A stretch of 64,000 bases of DNA, taken from Phenylobacterium sp. (GTDB lineage: Bacteria; Pseudomonadota; Alphaproteobacteria; Caulobacterales; Caulobacteraceae). The stretch lies in contig JAGOQB010000001.1 of assembly GCA_017991675.1 (NCBI GenBank), positions 186,001 through 250,000 of the forward strand, given 5' to 3'. Positions 22,329-31,551 of the stretch are shown here, in pieces; positions within the stretch are counted from its first letter, which is position 1; every line of letters starts with the position of its first letter. The position numbers and the translations under genes are program-made. Below the pieces are notes generated by a model. The model was not told the origin of the DNA, made no database searches, and worked only from the letters and a program-made list of their open reading frames with translations.

Positions 22329-23394
22329 CCTGGAGGGCGTCTACCGCGTCACGTCCAAGGGCCGGGTCTACTACTACGCCTGGCGGGGCAAAGGGGCCCC
22401 CAGGCTAAAGGGCGAGCCCGGCAGCGAAGAGTTCGTCGCCTCCCTGAAGGCGGCGCACGACGCACGCCGCGGCGGCGACAAGGCGCGCATGTCCGGCCTC
22501 TGCGCGATGTTCCGCGCGTCGGATCCTTGGAACGGGCGCGGGCCCCACGCCATCAGCGCCAAGACCAAGGCCAGCTGGACGCTGTGGCTCGACCGGATCC
22601 AGGAGGAGTTCGGCGAGCTGCGCATCGCTCAATTCGACCGGCCCGAGCTGCGCCCGATCATCAAGAAGTGGCGGAACAAATTCGCCGGCACGCCCCGCGC
22701 CGCCGACATGGGCCTGCAGGTCCTCTCGCGCCTGCTCTCCTTCGGCATGGAGGAGGGCAAGCTGATGAACAACATCTGCTTCGGGATCCCGGGAATCTAC
22801 AACGCCGACCGCTCCGGCCTGATCTGGCAGCCGGCCGACTTCGCACGCCTGGCCAAGAAGGCCGGCCCCGAGATCACCGAGGCCGCCCAGCTGGCGGCGC
22901 TCACCGGCCTGCGCCAGTCCGTGCTGCTGCGCCTGGGGCCCGCGCACCGTCGGGCCAACCACCTGGAGATCCGCTCGAACAAGGGCCGCAACGGGCGCCC
23001 GGGCAAGGTCGTGCTGATTCCGCTCTATGCCGAGCTGCGCGACTTCTTGGATGCGCTGCCCAAGCGCCGGCAGGCGACCACCTACCTAGTCAACACCGAC
23101 GGCGTGCCGTGGCGCACCGGCTTCGGGTCCTCCTGGGGCAAGGCCTGCGACCGGGCCGACATCGAGGACCTGCACTTCCACGATCTGCGCGGGACCGCGG
23201 CGACCAAGTTCTATCTCGGCGGCCTGTCGCCCCGCGAGATCGCCGAAATCATGGGCTGGTCAGAGGAGTACGTGCAGGAGCTGATCGACCGCTACGTGAA
23301 GAAAGACGAGCTCATCCTCGACAGGATCCGTCGACTGGATGAGCACGCTTCCAGAACGCGATCTGCAAAACCGCGTGAAAAACCGGCGTCCTGA
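22315..23394 (+). CDS. int: Tyrosine-recombinase integrase
   Basis: 359 residues from ATG 22315. The N-terminal arm and core-binding domain (1-170) are followed by the catalytic domain: Arg in ALTGLRQSVLLRL, the HxxR box HFHDLRGTAAT, and the C-terminal MGWSEEYVQELIDRYV, with the nucleophilic Tyr likely in DRYV. A Trp replaces the usual third His, as in several phage integrases. It directs site-specific integration and excision; the adjacent tRNA-Pro 3' end is the inferred target. It is the last gene of the early operon. Confidence 0.93.
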   Translation: MATIDLEGVYRVTSKGRVYYYAWRGKGAPRLKGEPGSEEFVASLKAAHDARRGGDKARMSGLCAMFRASDPWNGRGPHAISAKTKASWTLWLDRIQEEFGELRIAQFDRPELRPIIKKWRNKFAGTPRAADMGLQVLSRLLSFGMEEGKLMNNICFGIPGIYNADRSGLIWQPADFARLAKKAGPEITEAAQLAALTGLRQSVLLRLGPAHRRANHLEIRSNKGRNGRPGKVVLIPLYAELRDFLDALPKRRQATTYLVNTDGVPWRTGFGSSWGKACDRADIEDLHFHDLRGTAATKFYLGGLSPREIAEIMGWSEEYVQELIDRYVKKDELILDRIRRLDEHASRTRSAKPREKPAS

Positions 23395-23409
23395 AACCAC
23401 GGGAAACCG

Positions 23410-23486
23410 TGGTCGGGGCGGCAGGATTCGAACCTGCGACCCTCTGCTCCCAAAGCAGATGCGCTACCAGGCTGCGCTACACCCCG
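23410..23486 (-). tRNA. tRNA-Pro (anticodon TGG); attachment site
   Basis: 77 bases with encoded CCA (23410-23412). The acceptor stem CGGGGTG pairs with CGCCCCG, the anticodon loop CTTTGGGAG gives TGG, and the T-arm has GGTTCGAATCC. The 3' end faces the integrase, so phage integration preserves the tRNA by restoring its 3' end. It belongs to the chromosome side of the junction. Confidence 0.95.
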
Positions 23487-23557
23487 AAGAGCGCCGGCGA
23501 GCGCGGGATATAAGGCTTTGGCCTTTCCCGCAATTGAACAAAGTCGCGCGGCGGCGC

Positions 23558-23986
23558 CTAGCCGTGCCGTCGCATCAACTTGAATACGGCCGAGCCACGC
23601 ACGACGTCCGTTCCCGCGACATGGGCGCGCGCCTCGACGAAGGCGACGTCGCGCGTGGCGCGAGTCACCCGCGCCTCGCCCATCACCCACTCCCCGACCC
23701 GCGCCATGTGCAGGAAGTCGATCGAAAGATGGATGGTCACAGCCGTCTGCCGCGCGGCCCGATACACCGCCGTGCCCATTAGGCCGTCCAGGAACGCGGT
23801 CAGCATTCCGCCATGCACCAGGCCCAGCCCATTGGCGTGACGCGGCAAGGCGTAGAACGCCTGCTCAGTCACCTCGCCCATCTCAGCGCGATGGAAATAT
23901 GGGCCGTTGTGGCTGGAAAACGGCCCGCGGCTGCCGGAGGCGACGAAGCCGGGCGGCGGTTCGGGAACGATATCCTTGTCAATCAC
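23558..23986 (-). CDS. PaaI-type hotdog-fold thioesterase
   Basis: 142 residues from GTG 23986. The hotdog signature is [22 protein letters not shown] with [23 protein letters not shown], as in PaaI/4HBT thioesterases that hydrolyse acyl-CoAs. It overlaps the DUF192 gene by 8 bp (23979-23986), forming an operon with it. First intact chromosomal protein gene after the prophage. Confidence 0.85.
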   Translation of the reverse strand: MIDKDIVPEPPPGFVASGSRGPFSSHNGPYFHRAEMGEVTEQAFYALPRHANGLGLVHGGMLTAFLDGLMGTAVYRAARQTAVTIHLSIDFLHMARVGEWVMGEARVTRATRDVAFVEARAHVAGTDVVRGSAVFKLMRRHG

Positions 23987-24533
23987 GCTTGAAGATCCGG
24001 TGTTCGATGCGGTCGCCGGGCATCAGGCCGATCTCTCCAGCCCGCCCGCCGGCCAGTTCCAGCACGCCGACGACTGGGCCGCCTGACGGAATCGGCGCCT
24101 CCGACAGCGGCGTCGTGTTGCGGGCGATGGACAAGATCGTGCCATCGGTCCGGATGTAGATGATGTCGAGCGGGATCAGGGTGTTTCTCATCCAGAACGC
24201 CACCTCGCGCGGCGTCTTGAAGTCGAACAGCATGCCACGATCAGGGAGAACTTCCTTACGGAACATCAGCCCCTTTTCACGCTCGGCGTCGGTGTCGGCG
24301 ATCTCGACGAAGAAACGGGTGCGACCGGCAGGCGTCACCGCCTCCAGCACCTCGAAACCGGCCGGCGGCTGACCGACCGCTCCCCCCGTCGGCGTCGATG
24401 CGGCGGCCGGCGCCGGAGGGGCAGCGCGCGTGGCTGCTTCCTGCGCCGCGGGCTCCTGCGCGCAGGCTGCAAGCAGCGTCAGCGCGCCGACAAGCACGGT
24501 CAGGCCGCGTCGCAGCCTCATCTGACTAGGCAC
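23979..24533 (-). CDS. DUF192 lipoprotein
   Basis: 184 residues from GTG 24533, chosen because GGAGG is six bases upstream. The signal and lipobox LVGALTLLAAC predict an outer-membrane or periplasmic lipoprotein, followed by an Ala/Pro linker and the DUF192 domain (FFVEIADTDAEREKGLMFRKEVLPDRGMLFDF, AFWMRNTLIPLDIIYIRTDGTI). DUF192 proteins are widespread and poorly understood. It overlaps the thioesterase gene and lies downstream of the cold-shock gene, as is common in related genomes. Confidence 0.85.
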   Translation of the reverse strand: MPSQMRLRRGLTVLVGALTLLAACAQEPAAQEAATRAAPPAPAAASTPTGGAVGQPPAGFEVLEAVTPAGRTRFFVEIADTDAEREKGLMFRKEVLPDRGMLFDFKTPREVAFWMRNTLIPLDIIYIRTDGTILSIARNTTPLSEAPIPSGGPVVGVLELAGGRAGEIGLMPGDRIEHRIFKRD

Positions 24534-24606
24534 CGGAAACCTCCGAGCTGTGGGTCCGGAGCGCGACGGTCGTCACGCCCCTGGGTCGAGAGCCCCGCGA
24601 AGGGCT

Positions 24607-25206
24607 CTAGGCCAGACCTACAGACTCGATCTCGGCGACGACAAGCCCCTTCGGGCCTTCCGCGAACCGCACCATGACATCATCGCCCGGCTGCAGGTCC
24701 TCGATACCGGACCTACGCAGGGTTTCGATGTGCACGAAGATGTCGCCGCTCTCCCCATCCCGGACTACGAAGCCGTAGCCCTTGGCGCGGTTGAACCACT
24801 TCACCTTGGCGCGCTCCAGCGGGCCGCGCGGGGTCAGCGGACGGCGCTGAGGACGGACGCCGAAGCCCCCGCGATCAAAGCTGCGACCGTGACCTCCATC
24901 GTCGTGCCTGCGGCGGTCGGAGGGCGGCGGAGCGGTGCTCTCGTCCACCTCCAGCACCTCGGCGACCTGCCACCCCTTCGGACGCCTGATCACGTCACAG
25001 ACGATCACCGCCCCTTCGAGCGCGCTCTCGCGCCCGGAATTGCGAAGACTTGTGACGTGAAGCAATACGTCCTTGAGCCCCGTTTGATTGGGGTCGTCAG
25101 GAACGACAAATCCATAACCTTTGCCGGCGTCAAACCACTTTACACGCCCGCTGATCCGCACGGCTTCTTCGTGTGGACCTAATCCCTCGAATTCGTAACC
25201 AGACAT
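24607..25206 (-). CDS. Double cold-shock-domain protein
   Basis: 199 residues from ATG 25206 (GAGGGG upstream). Two cold-shock domains: about 18-90 ([33 protein letters not shown]) and 132-199 ([32 protein letters not shown]), joined by an Arg/Asp/Gly linker. Each has the RNP1 (KGYGFV) and RNP2 ([VL]F/LxHVT-type) motifs that bind single-stranded nucleic acid. Caulobacter CspC and CspD also have two such domains. Acts as an RNA chaperone in the cytoplasm. Confidence 0.9.
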   Translation of the reverse strand: MSGYEFEGLGPHEEAVRISGRVKWFDAGKGYGFVVPDDPNQTGLKDVLLHVTSLRNSGRESALEGAVIVCDVIRRPKGWQVAEVLEVDESTAPPPSDRRRHDDGGHGRSFDRGGFGVRPQRRPLTPRGPLERAKVKWFNRAKGYGFVVRDGESGDIFVHIETLRRSGIEDLQPGDDVMVRFAEGPKGLVVAEIESVGLA

Positions 25207-25256
25207 CTGCCCCTCTGGCCTCGGTCTCCCCCCGATCCTTTCGGATATGGCCAACT

Positions 25257-25289
25257 AGAACAGTGTTCTCGTTACACTAGTGCCGTCAA
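25257..25289 (-). promoter_or_regulatory. Putative promoter and palindrome of the cold-shock gene
   Basis: On the minus strand TTGACGG (25283-25289) is the Caulobacter -35 consensus. Ten bases later ACGAGAAC (25265-25272) matches six of eight positions of the GCTANAWC -10. The palindrome AGAACA-G-TGTTCT (25257-25269) overlaps the -10/start region and could be an operator. The leader to ATG 25206 would be about 50 nt. Confidence 0.4.
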
Positions 25290-25373
25290 TGGGGCATTTT
25301 GCATGTCATGCACGGCCCGGTCGCAAAACTCGCGCCAGCGTCGTGAAACTCTACATTTTGGGGAGCCTCGCGG

Positions 25374-25448
25374 TGGCAGTCCCTAGGGGAGTCGAACCCC
25401 TCTCTCCAGGTTGAAAACCTGGCGTCCTAACCGATAGACGAAGGGACC
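25374..25448 (-). tRNA. tRNA-Glu (anticodon TTC)
   Basis: 75 bases with encoded CCA (25374-25376). The acceptor GGTCCCT pairs with AGGGACT (first pair G-U), the anticodon stem-loop CCAGGTTTTCAACCTGG gives TTC, and the T-arm has GGGTTCGACTCCC. It lies about 170 bp upstream of the cold-shock gene in the same direction. Confidence 0.95.
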
Positions 25449-25572
25449 GCGTCCGCGAGAGCGGTGTCTATATGGGCGAATCTTCGGGGGCGCAAGCGCC
25501 TTGCTCAAACCTTTTTCAGCACAGCGTTATCCGAACCGTCGCCAGAGGCGCGCAGCCCTTCTGGCTCAAGGC

Positions 25573-27372
25573 TTAGCCGACGCGCCGGGGGTCCGCGGCG
25601 TCTTCAATTTCCAGCTCGACGCTCTCACGTCCCTGCCAGTCATCGGGCTTCAGCCGCCCCGCGACATGAATCGCGCCGGCGCCGCCCAGCAGCGTCCGTC
25701 CCAGTTCGGTCTCTTCGGCCCGCCAGGCCACGGCCTTGAGGCGGCCGCCCGACCCGTCCGTCAGCGTGACCCGGACATGGCCGCCGCGCAGGGCCATTGG
25801 CCGCTCGACGCGGACATTGGCCGCCGCGAACATCGGCTCCGGATTGCCGGGCCCGAACGGCGCCATCGCCTGGAAGGCCTGCCAGAGCCCCCGGTCGGCC
25901 CCGCCGGCGGTGACCAGCGCGTCGATATCCAGTGCGTCCTCGGCGGCGGCGACCTGCGCCTCCGCAGCGACGTGGTCGTTCAGGAAGGCCCGCAGATCCG
26001 GAATGAGCTCGGGCCGCACGGACAGCCCCGCGGCCATGGCGTGCCCGCCGCCGGCCAGCAACAGGCCCTCGTCGAACGCGGCCTGCACGGCGCGCCCGAG
26101 GTTCACCCCGGGCTGGGAGCGGCCAGAGCCCTTGCCGACGTTCGCCGCGCGGTCGACGCCGATCACCATCGTCGGCTTGCGATAGCGCTCGCGCAGCCGG
26201 CTGGCGACGATGCCGATCACCCCCGGATGCCAGCCGTCGGCGGCGACCAGCGCCATCGGCGCGTCGGCCTGGTTGCTTTCGCGTTCGACGATACGCACGG
26301 CCTCGTCGAAAATCTCCTTCTCGACCTCTTTGCGCGAGGCGTTGAGGCCGTCGAGTTCGGCGGCCAAGGCCGCAGCCTCCTCGGGATCGTCGGTCGACAG
26401 CAGCCTTGCGCCAAGGTCGGAACGGCCAATGCGGCCGCCGGCGTTGATGCGCGGCCCCAGGATGAAGCCCGCGTGGAAGACGCTGGCGGGGCCAGAGCCC
26501 TTGGCGACCTCGAGCAGCGCCTTCAGGCCGGGGTTGCGCCAGGCGGACATCACCTTCAGCCCCTGGGCCGTCAGGGCGCGGTTGAAGCCGACCAGTTGGG
26601 TGACGTCGCAGATCGCACCCAGGGCGGCGAGGTCGAGCCACTGGCGCAGGTCGGGCTCGGCGCGATCGGAAAACAGCCCCCTGCCCCGCGCCTCGCGATT
26701 GAGGGCCGCCAGCAGCACGAAGGCGACCCCGGCGGCCGCCAGGACCCCCTGGCCCGACTCGCAGCCCGGTCGATTGGGATTCACCAGCGCGGCGACGTCG
26801 GGGATCTGATCGCGCATCAGGTGATGGTCGATCACCACCACCTCCAGGCCGATCTCCTTGGCGCAGGCCAGAGCCTCATACGCCGCCGCCCCGCAGTCGA
26901 CGGTGACGACCAGATCGACCCCCGACTCGCGGATCTTCCGAAAGGCCGCCGGCGACGGGCCGTAGCCCTCGGTCATCCGGTCGGGGACATAGATCGGCAG
27001 TTCCTTGCCCATGACCCGGAACCAGCGGACCAACTGGGCCGCGCTCGAGGCGCCGTCCACGTCGTAGTCCGCGAACACGGTCATCGGCCGGTCGGCCAGG
27101 AGGGCGTCGATCAGGATCGCAGCGGCCCGATCCATGTCGAGAAAGCTCGACGGGTCGGGAAACTGCGCCTTGAGGGTCGGATTGAGATAGGTCGCGCCGC
27201 CGTCGGCGCCGACCCCGCGCGAGGCCAGCGCCCGCGCCAGGGGTTCGGATAGGCCGAGCGCGAGCTGGTGGCGGCGCACCACGGCGGGATCGGCCGGCCG
27301 TTCACGCCACGCGCGGCCGGAAAGCGACCGCACGACGCCGAGATATCCCGCCGCCGAGCCCCCGTCGGGCAC
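25573..27372 (-). CDS. recJ: Single-strand-specific exonuclease RecJ
   Basis: 599 residues, full length, from GTG 27372. DHH phosphoesterase motifs: ADYDVDGASSA (motif I), VTVDCG, VVVIDHH (the DHH motif near residue 180), and the DHHA1 region with GGRIGRSDLGARLLSTDD, ending in an OB-fold (VRVTLTDGSGGRLKAVAW). RecJ degrades 5'-3' single-stranded DNA in mismatch and recombinational repair. It is last in the aminotransferase-hom-glpX-recJ operon, 4 bp after glpX. Confidence 0.95.
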   Translation of the reverse strand: MPDGGSAAGYLGVVRSLSGRAWRERPADPAVVRRHQLALGLSEPLARALASRGVGADGGATYLNPTLKAQFPDPSSFLDMDRAAAILIDALLADRPMTVFADYDVDGASSAAQLVRWFRVMGKELPIYVPDRMTEGYGPSPAAFRKIRESGVDLVVTVDCGAAAYEALACAKEIGLEVVVIDHHLMRDQIPDVAALVNPNRPGCESGQGVLAAAGVAFVLLAALNREARGRGLFSDRAEPDLRQWLDLAALGAICDVTQLVGFNRALTAQGLKVMSAWRNPGLKALLEVAKGSGPASVFHAGFILGPRINAGGRIGRSDLGARLLSTDDPEEAAALAAELDGLNASRKEVEKEIFDEAVRIVERESNQADAPMALVAADGWHPGVIGIVASRLRERYRKPTMVIGVDRAANVGKGSGRSQPGVNLGRAVQAAFDEGLLLAGGGHAMAAGLSVRPELIPDLRAFLNDHVAAEAQVAAAEDALDIDALVTAGGADRGLWQAFQAMAPFGPGNPEPMFAAANVRVERPMALRGGHVRVTLTDGSGGRLKAVAWRAEETELGRTLLGGAGAIHVAGRLKPDDWQGRESVELEIEDAADPRRVG

Positions 27373-27376
27373 GGTT

Positions 27377-28330
27377 CTAGACCGGCCGCTTCATCCGCAC
27401 TTCACGCACCGTGCGGGTGGAGGAGTTCATCACCAGGGTGTGGGTGTGAACGAAGCCGTCCTCATAGGCCACGCCGTCGAGCAGGGCGCCGTTCGTGACG
27501 CCGGTCGCCGCGAAGATCGCGTCGGCCCGGACCATCTCGTGCAGGTCGTACTTCTTGTCGAAGTCGGTGATCCCGACGCGGGTCGCCCGCGCCTTCTCGT
27601 CGGCGTTGCGGAACACCAGGCGGCCCTGGAACTGGCCGCCGACGCACTTCAGCGCCGCGCAGGCCAGGACGCCTTCCGGCGCGCCGCCTTGGCCGATGTA
27701 GAGGTCGACGCCGGTGGTCGGGTCCGAGGTGTTGATCACGCCAGCCACGTCGCCGTCGGTGATCAGGTAGACGCGCGCGCCCACCGAACGGACCGAGGCG
27801 ATGATCTCGGCATGGCGCGGGCGGTCGAGCACGCACACGGTGATCTCGGAAGGATCGACCTCCTTGGCCTCGGCCAGCGCCTTGACGTTGTCGGCCGGCG
27901 ACTTGTCGAGGTCGATGATACCGGCCGGATAGCCCGGCCCGCAGGCGATCTTGTCCATATAGGTGTCCGGCGCGTTGAGCAGGCTGCCCTTCGGCGCCCA
28001 GGCCATCACCGCCAGGGCGTTGGCCATCGCCTTGGCCGTGAGGGTGGTGCCTTCCAGCGGATCGAGCGCGATATCGATCGCCGGGCCTTTGCCGCGACCG
28101 ACCTTCTCGCCGATGTAGAGCATCGGGGCTTCGTCCCGCTCGCCCTCGCCGATCACGATCTCGCCGTCGATGTCGAGGTCGTTCAGCGCCGTGCGCATGG
28201 CGTCCACGGCGGCCTGGTCGGCGGCCTTTTCGTCACCGCGTCCAACCAGCTTCCAGGCGGCGATTGCGGCGATCTCTGTCACCCGGACCGCGTCCAGAAC
28301 CAGACCGCGATCCAGATCTTGCGAACTCAT
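27377..28330 (-). CDS. glpX: Fructose-1,6-bisphosphatase class II
   Basis: 317 residues. GlpX signatures: GEIVIGEGERDEAPMLYIGE, DPLEGTTLTAKAMANA (metal-binding), the YMDKIACGPGYP loop and GDVAGVINTSDPTTGVDLYIGQGGAPEGV. It dephosphorylates fructose-1,6-bisphosphate in gluconeogenesis, with Mn/Mg. It lies 45 bp after hom and 4 bp before recJ, all minus strand. Confidence 0.96.
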   Translation of the reverse strand: MSSQDLDRGLVLDAVRVTEIAAIAAWKLVGRGDEKAADQAAVDAMRTALNDLDIDGEIVIGEGERDEAPMLYIGEKVGRGKGPAIDIALDPLEGTTLTAKAMANALAVMAWAPKGSLLNAPDTYMDKIACGPGYPAGIIDLDKSPADNVKALAEAKEVDPSEITVCVLDRPRHAEIIASVRSVGARVYLITDGDVAGVINTSDPTTGVDLYIGQGGAPEGVLACAALKCVGGQFQGRLVFRNADEKARATRVGITDFDKKYDLHEMVRADAIFAATGVTNGALLDGVAYEDGFVHTHTLVMNSSTRTVREVRMKRPV

Positions 28331-28375
28331 CTGTCTCTCCCAGCACCTCGAAGGGCGCAGATTATCCTTGGATTC

Positions 28376-29665
28376 TTATATGCGGGCGATCCGCAAGAGG
28401 CGCGGTCTTTCCAGCACCGCCGGCAGATTGGCGATGCGGTCGATCGCCGCCGTCAGCACCGACTCCGCCACGGCGTGAGTGGTGAGCACGATCGGCACGC
28501 CTTCGGCGTTCTCCACCGGCTTCTGCAGGAAGCTCTCGATCGAGACGCCGGCCTCGGCCAGGGTCTCCGACACCGCAGCGATGACCCCCGGCTCGTCCTT
28601 GACCAGGAAGCGCAGGTACGCGCGGCTGAGGCTGCGGGACGGATCGACCGGCGTGAACGGCTTGAGCGCCTTGGCCGGCGCCTGGAAGACCGGGCGCTTG
28701 GCGTTGGTCATCACGTCGGCGATGTCGGCGGCCACCGCGGCCGCCGTCGGTCCGGAGCCGGCGCCCGGGCCTTGAATGAAGATCCGGCCAATGCGCGTGC
28801 CCTCGATGAACAGCGCATTGAGCGCGCCGCCGGCCTGGGCCAGCGGATGGCTCTGGGCCACCAGGGTCGGGTGGACGCGGACCAGGACGCCCTCCGCCGA
28901 ACGATCGGCCGAAGCGATGAGCTTGATCTTGTAGCCGAGGTCCTTGGCGAGCTGGATGTCCAGCAAGGCCACCTGGTCGATCCCCTCGATCTCGGCCGCC
29001 GCGTAGTTCGGCGCGCAGCCGAAGGCCAGCGCGGCGAGAATCGAGATCTTGTGGGCGGCGTCGAACCCGCCCACGTCCATGGTCGGGTCGGCCTCGGCGT
29101 AGCCCAGGCGCTGGGCCTCGGACAGCACGTCGGCGAACGAGCGGCCGCCGCTGTCCATTTCGGAGAGGATGTAGTTGCAGGTGCCGTTGAGGATGCCGGC
29201 CACCGACTTCACGTCGTCGCCGACCATGGCCTCGCGCAGCATCTTGACCGCCGGCGTTCCGCCCATGACCGCGGCCTCGAACAGCAGCGGCACGCCCTTG
29301 GACTCGGCCAGGGCCGCCAGCTCCGCGCCGTGCTCGGCGATCAGCGCCTTGTTGGCGGTGACGACCGGCTTGCCGGCGTTGAGCGCAGCCTCGACCGCGG
29401 CCTTCGCCGGACCGTCCGAACCGCCGATCAGTTCGACGAAGATATCGACGTCCGGCGACTTCGCCAGTTCGACCGGATCGTCGTACCAGGGCAGGTTCGA
29501 GATATCGAACGGACGCGGCCGCGAGCGCGAGCGCGCCGAAACGCCGGTCACCACGGCCTGACCGCCGGCCGGGGCGAAGCCGGCCTCATCCGACAGAAAG
29601 TTCAGCAGGCCGCCGCCGACCGTACCCAGGCCCGCGACGCCGACCCGCCACTCAGTTTTACTCAT
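28376..29665 (-). CDS. hom: Homoserine dehydrogenase
   Basis: 429 residues from ATG 29665. NAD(P) motif VGVAGLGTVGGGLL near the N-terminus, then NGTCNYILSEM and GYAEADPTMDVGGFDAAHK, the active-site block. The C-terminal ACT domain (LRFLVKDEPGVIAAVSETLAEAGVSIESFLQ, about 345-425) predicts threonine feedback inhibition. It reduces aspartate semialdehyde to homoserine for Thr and Met. The ATG overlaps the stop of the aminotransferase gene (ATGA). Confidence 0.96.
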   Translation of the reverse strand: MSKTEWRVGVAGLGTVGGGLLNFLSDEAGFAPAGGQAVVTGVSARSRSRPRPFDISNLPWYDDPVELAKSPDVDIFVELIGGSDGPAKAAVEAALNAGKPVVTANKALIAEHGAELAALAESKGVPLLFEAAVMGGTPAVKMLREAMVGDDVKSVAGILNGTCNYILSEMDSGGRSFADVLSEAQRLGYAEADPTMDVGGFDAAHKISILAALAFGCAPNYAAAEIEGIDQVALLDIQLAKDLGYKIKLIASADRSAEGVLVRVHPTLVAQSHPLAQAGGALNALFIEGTRIGRIFIQGPGAGSGPTAAAVAADIADVMTNAKRPVFQAPAKALKPFTPVDPSRSLSRAYLRFLVKDEPGVIAAVSETLAEAGVSIESFLQKPVENAEGVPIVLTTHAVAESVLTAAIDRIANLPAVLERPRLLRIARI

Positions 29666-30882
29666 TGCGCCGCCATAGTGTTGTGGGCCCGGCCGAGGAT
29701 TTCCTCGGCATTGGCCAGAAATTTCTTCACGTTGCGCGCAGCCTGCCGGATCCGGTGCTCGTTCTCGACCAGACCGATACGCACATAGCCCTCGCCGTAT
29801 TCGCCGAACGCCACGCCGGGAGCCACGGCCACGCCGGCCTCCTCGATGAGCAGCTTGGCGAACATCATGGAGCCGGCTTCCCGGAACTTCTCCGGCAGCG
29901 GCGCCCAGGCGAACATTGAGGCCGGCGGCGCCGGGATGTCCCAGCCGGCGCGCTTCATCGACGACACCAGGGTGTCGCGTCGCGACTTGTAGATCGCGCG
30001 GATCTCGTCGACGCAGTCCTGCGGCCCGTTGAGAGCCGCCGCCGCCGCCACCTGGATCGGCGTATAGGCGCCATAGTCGAGATAGGACTTCACCCGCGCC
30101 AGGGCCGCGCACATGCGCGCATTGCCCACCACCATGCCGACGCGCCAGCCGGCCATGGCGTAGGTCTTCGACAACGAATTGACCTCGACGGCGATGTCCT
30201 TGGCCCCCTCGACCTGCAGGATCGACGGCGGCGGGTTGTCCTCGAAGTAGATTTCCGAATAGGCGATGTCCGACAGCACGAGCATGTCGTGCTTCTTCGC
30301 CAGGGCCACGGCTTCCTTATAGAAGTCGAGATCGACCCACTGGGCCGTGGGGTTCGACGGATAGGACAGGATCAGCACGCTGGGCGGCGGCGCCGAGTGC
30401 TTCACCGCCCGGCTGATGCCCGACAGGTACTCTTCCGGCGACGGCGCGGGCACGTGGCGGATGACGCCGCCGGCCATGATGAAGCCGTAGGCGTGGATCG
30501 GATAGGCCGGGTTCGGACAGATGACCACGTCGCCGGGCGCGGTCAGCGCCTGGGCGAGATTGGCGAAACCTTCCTTCGAACCGAGCGTCGCGATGACCTC
30601 GGTGTCGGGGTTCAGATCGACGCCGAAACGCTTCTTGTAGTAGCCGGCCATGGCCTTGCGCAGGCCGGGGATGCCCTTGGAGGCGGAGTAGCGGCCCGCC
30701 TTGGGGTCGCGCGCCGTCTCGATCATCTTGTCGACGATGTGTTTGGGCGTCGGCATGTCGGGATTGCCCATGCCGAAATCGATGATGTCGACGCCCTCGG
30801 CGCGAAGCCGCGCCTTGATGCGGTTCACTTCTTCAAAGACGTAGGGCGGAAGCCGGCGAATGCGGTGGAATTCGGGAGTCAT
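29662..30882 (-). CDS. Class I/II PLP aminotransferase (AlaC/DapL-like)
   Basis: 406 residues from ATG 30882. A possible upstream ATG at 30933 would add an unconserved extension. Substrate-anchoring PNPAYPIHAYGF, the PLP region SNPTAQWVDLDFYKEAV with SDIAYSEIYFEDN, and the PLP lysine in VNSLSKTYAMAGWRVG. It resembles AlaC-type glutamate-pyruvate aminotransferases often annotated as LL-diaminopimelate aminotransferases. It is coupled with hom, suggesting amino-acid biosynthesis. Substrate not determinable here. Confidence 0.9.
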   Translation of the reverse strand: MTPEFHRIRRLPPYVFEEVNRIKARLRAEGVDIIDFGMGNPDMPTPKHIVDKMIETARDPKAGRYSASKGIPGLRKAMAGYYKKRFGVDLNPDTEVIATLGSKEGFANLAQALTAPGDVVICPNPAYPIHAYGFIMAGGVIRHVPAPSPEEYLSGISRAVKHSAPPPSVLILSYPSNPTAQWVDLDFYKEAVALAKKHDMLVLSDIAYSEIYFEDNPPPSILQVEGAKDIAVEVNSLSKTYAMAGWRVGMVVGNARMCAALARVKSYLDYGAYTPIQVAAAAALNGPQDCVDEIRAIYKSRRDTLVSSMKRAGWDIPAPPASMFAWAPLPEKFREAGSMMFAKLLIEEAGVAVAPGVAFGEYGEGYVRIGLVENEHRIRQAARNVKKFLANAEEILGRAHNTMAAQ

Positions 30883-30997
30883 TTTGAGCTCTGGCCGCGA
30901 CCCTCGCGGCGGTGGGGAGCTAACGTCGCGCATGGATAGCCCCCATGACAGGGCCGGCCAAGCAGGTTCGCAGTCATTTATGCCCCCGCCAGCCGTG

Positions 30998-31459
30998 CTA
31001 TCTCGGCGGCGGAGGCGGCGTAGCTCGCTCCCGCAGTTCCTTCGCGAAGGCTTCGCTGGACGGCGTGCTCGAAGCCTCGACCCCGATGTCGGGGCCCGCC
31101 TGCGAACGTGCGCGCGTGACGAATCGCTCGGTCCCGCTCAGCGTCCAGGTGTTCGGAGCCGTCTCCCGCTCGACCTTGGCGGCGGCGACTTCGAGTTGAT
31201 CGGCGGCCTGCCCCCACGACGCCACGGGCCGCGGCGCCGGCGGCGACGCCGGAATCTGGTCAAAGGTCGGAAAGTCGCGCGACTCGTGCGCCATCCGCGC
31301 CACGTCCTCGGCCACCGCGGAACTCGCGTCCACCTTGGCCTCGGCGAACGGATTTGCGGCGCAACCGGCCGCCAGTACGGCGACAGTCATGCAACCGAGC
31401 ACGCCCCGAGCGGAGGCCCCGAGCGACGAACATGCAAAAAGTCGAAGCGGCGCGTTCAT
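30998..31459 (-). CDS. Hypothetical lipoprotein
   Basis: 153 residues. A hydrophobic segment CMTVAVLAAGC ends in the lipobox AAGC (Cys about residue 33), implying a lipoprotein; an internal ATG at 31390 would give a tighter signal peptide. The mature part (ANPFAEAKVDASSAVAEDVARMAHE, DFPTFDQIPASPPAPRPVASWGQAA) is seen in Caulobacteraceae cell-envelope proteins. Pro-rich C-terminus. Function unknown. Confidence 0.7.
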   Translation of the reverse strand: MNAPLRLFACSSLGASARGVLGCMTVAVLAAGCAANPFAEAKVDASSAVAEDVARMAHESRDFPTFDQIPASPPAPRPVASWGQAADQLEVAAAKVERETAPNTWTLSGTERFVTRARSQAGPDIGVEASSTPSSEAFAKELRERATPPPPPR

Positions 31460-31551
31460 TTCCGTCTTGGTCTTATGCCACTATCGCGTCGGGCGGAAGA
31501 GCGTGGGCGCTTTCGCTCCAAAGGAATGCGTAAGCGGGAGGACAACGGGCG

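Larger units (their letters stand above)
1..23412. mobile_element. P2-like prophage (right-hand part)
   Basis: Contiguous phage genes with P2 tail synteny (V, W, FI, FII, E/E', T, U, D, ogr) are followed by lysogeny/early genes and a tyrosine integrase that ends 15 bp before the 3' end of a tRNA-Pro gene. Integration into the tRNA 3' end is inferred, because the far attachment site lies left of base 1. Capsid, terminase and lysis genes are not in the window. The right boundary is taken at the tRNA CCA end; the exact core of the attachment site cannot be defined from one end. Confidence 0.93.

Noticed and set aside
25501..29788. Long plus-strand open frames across recJ, glpX and hom
   Set aside because: Antisense shadows of three well-defined enzymes; their translations are rich in Arg, Ala and Gly with no domain.
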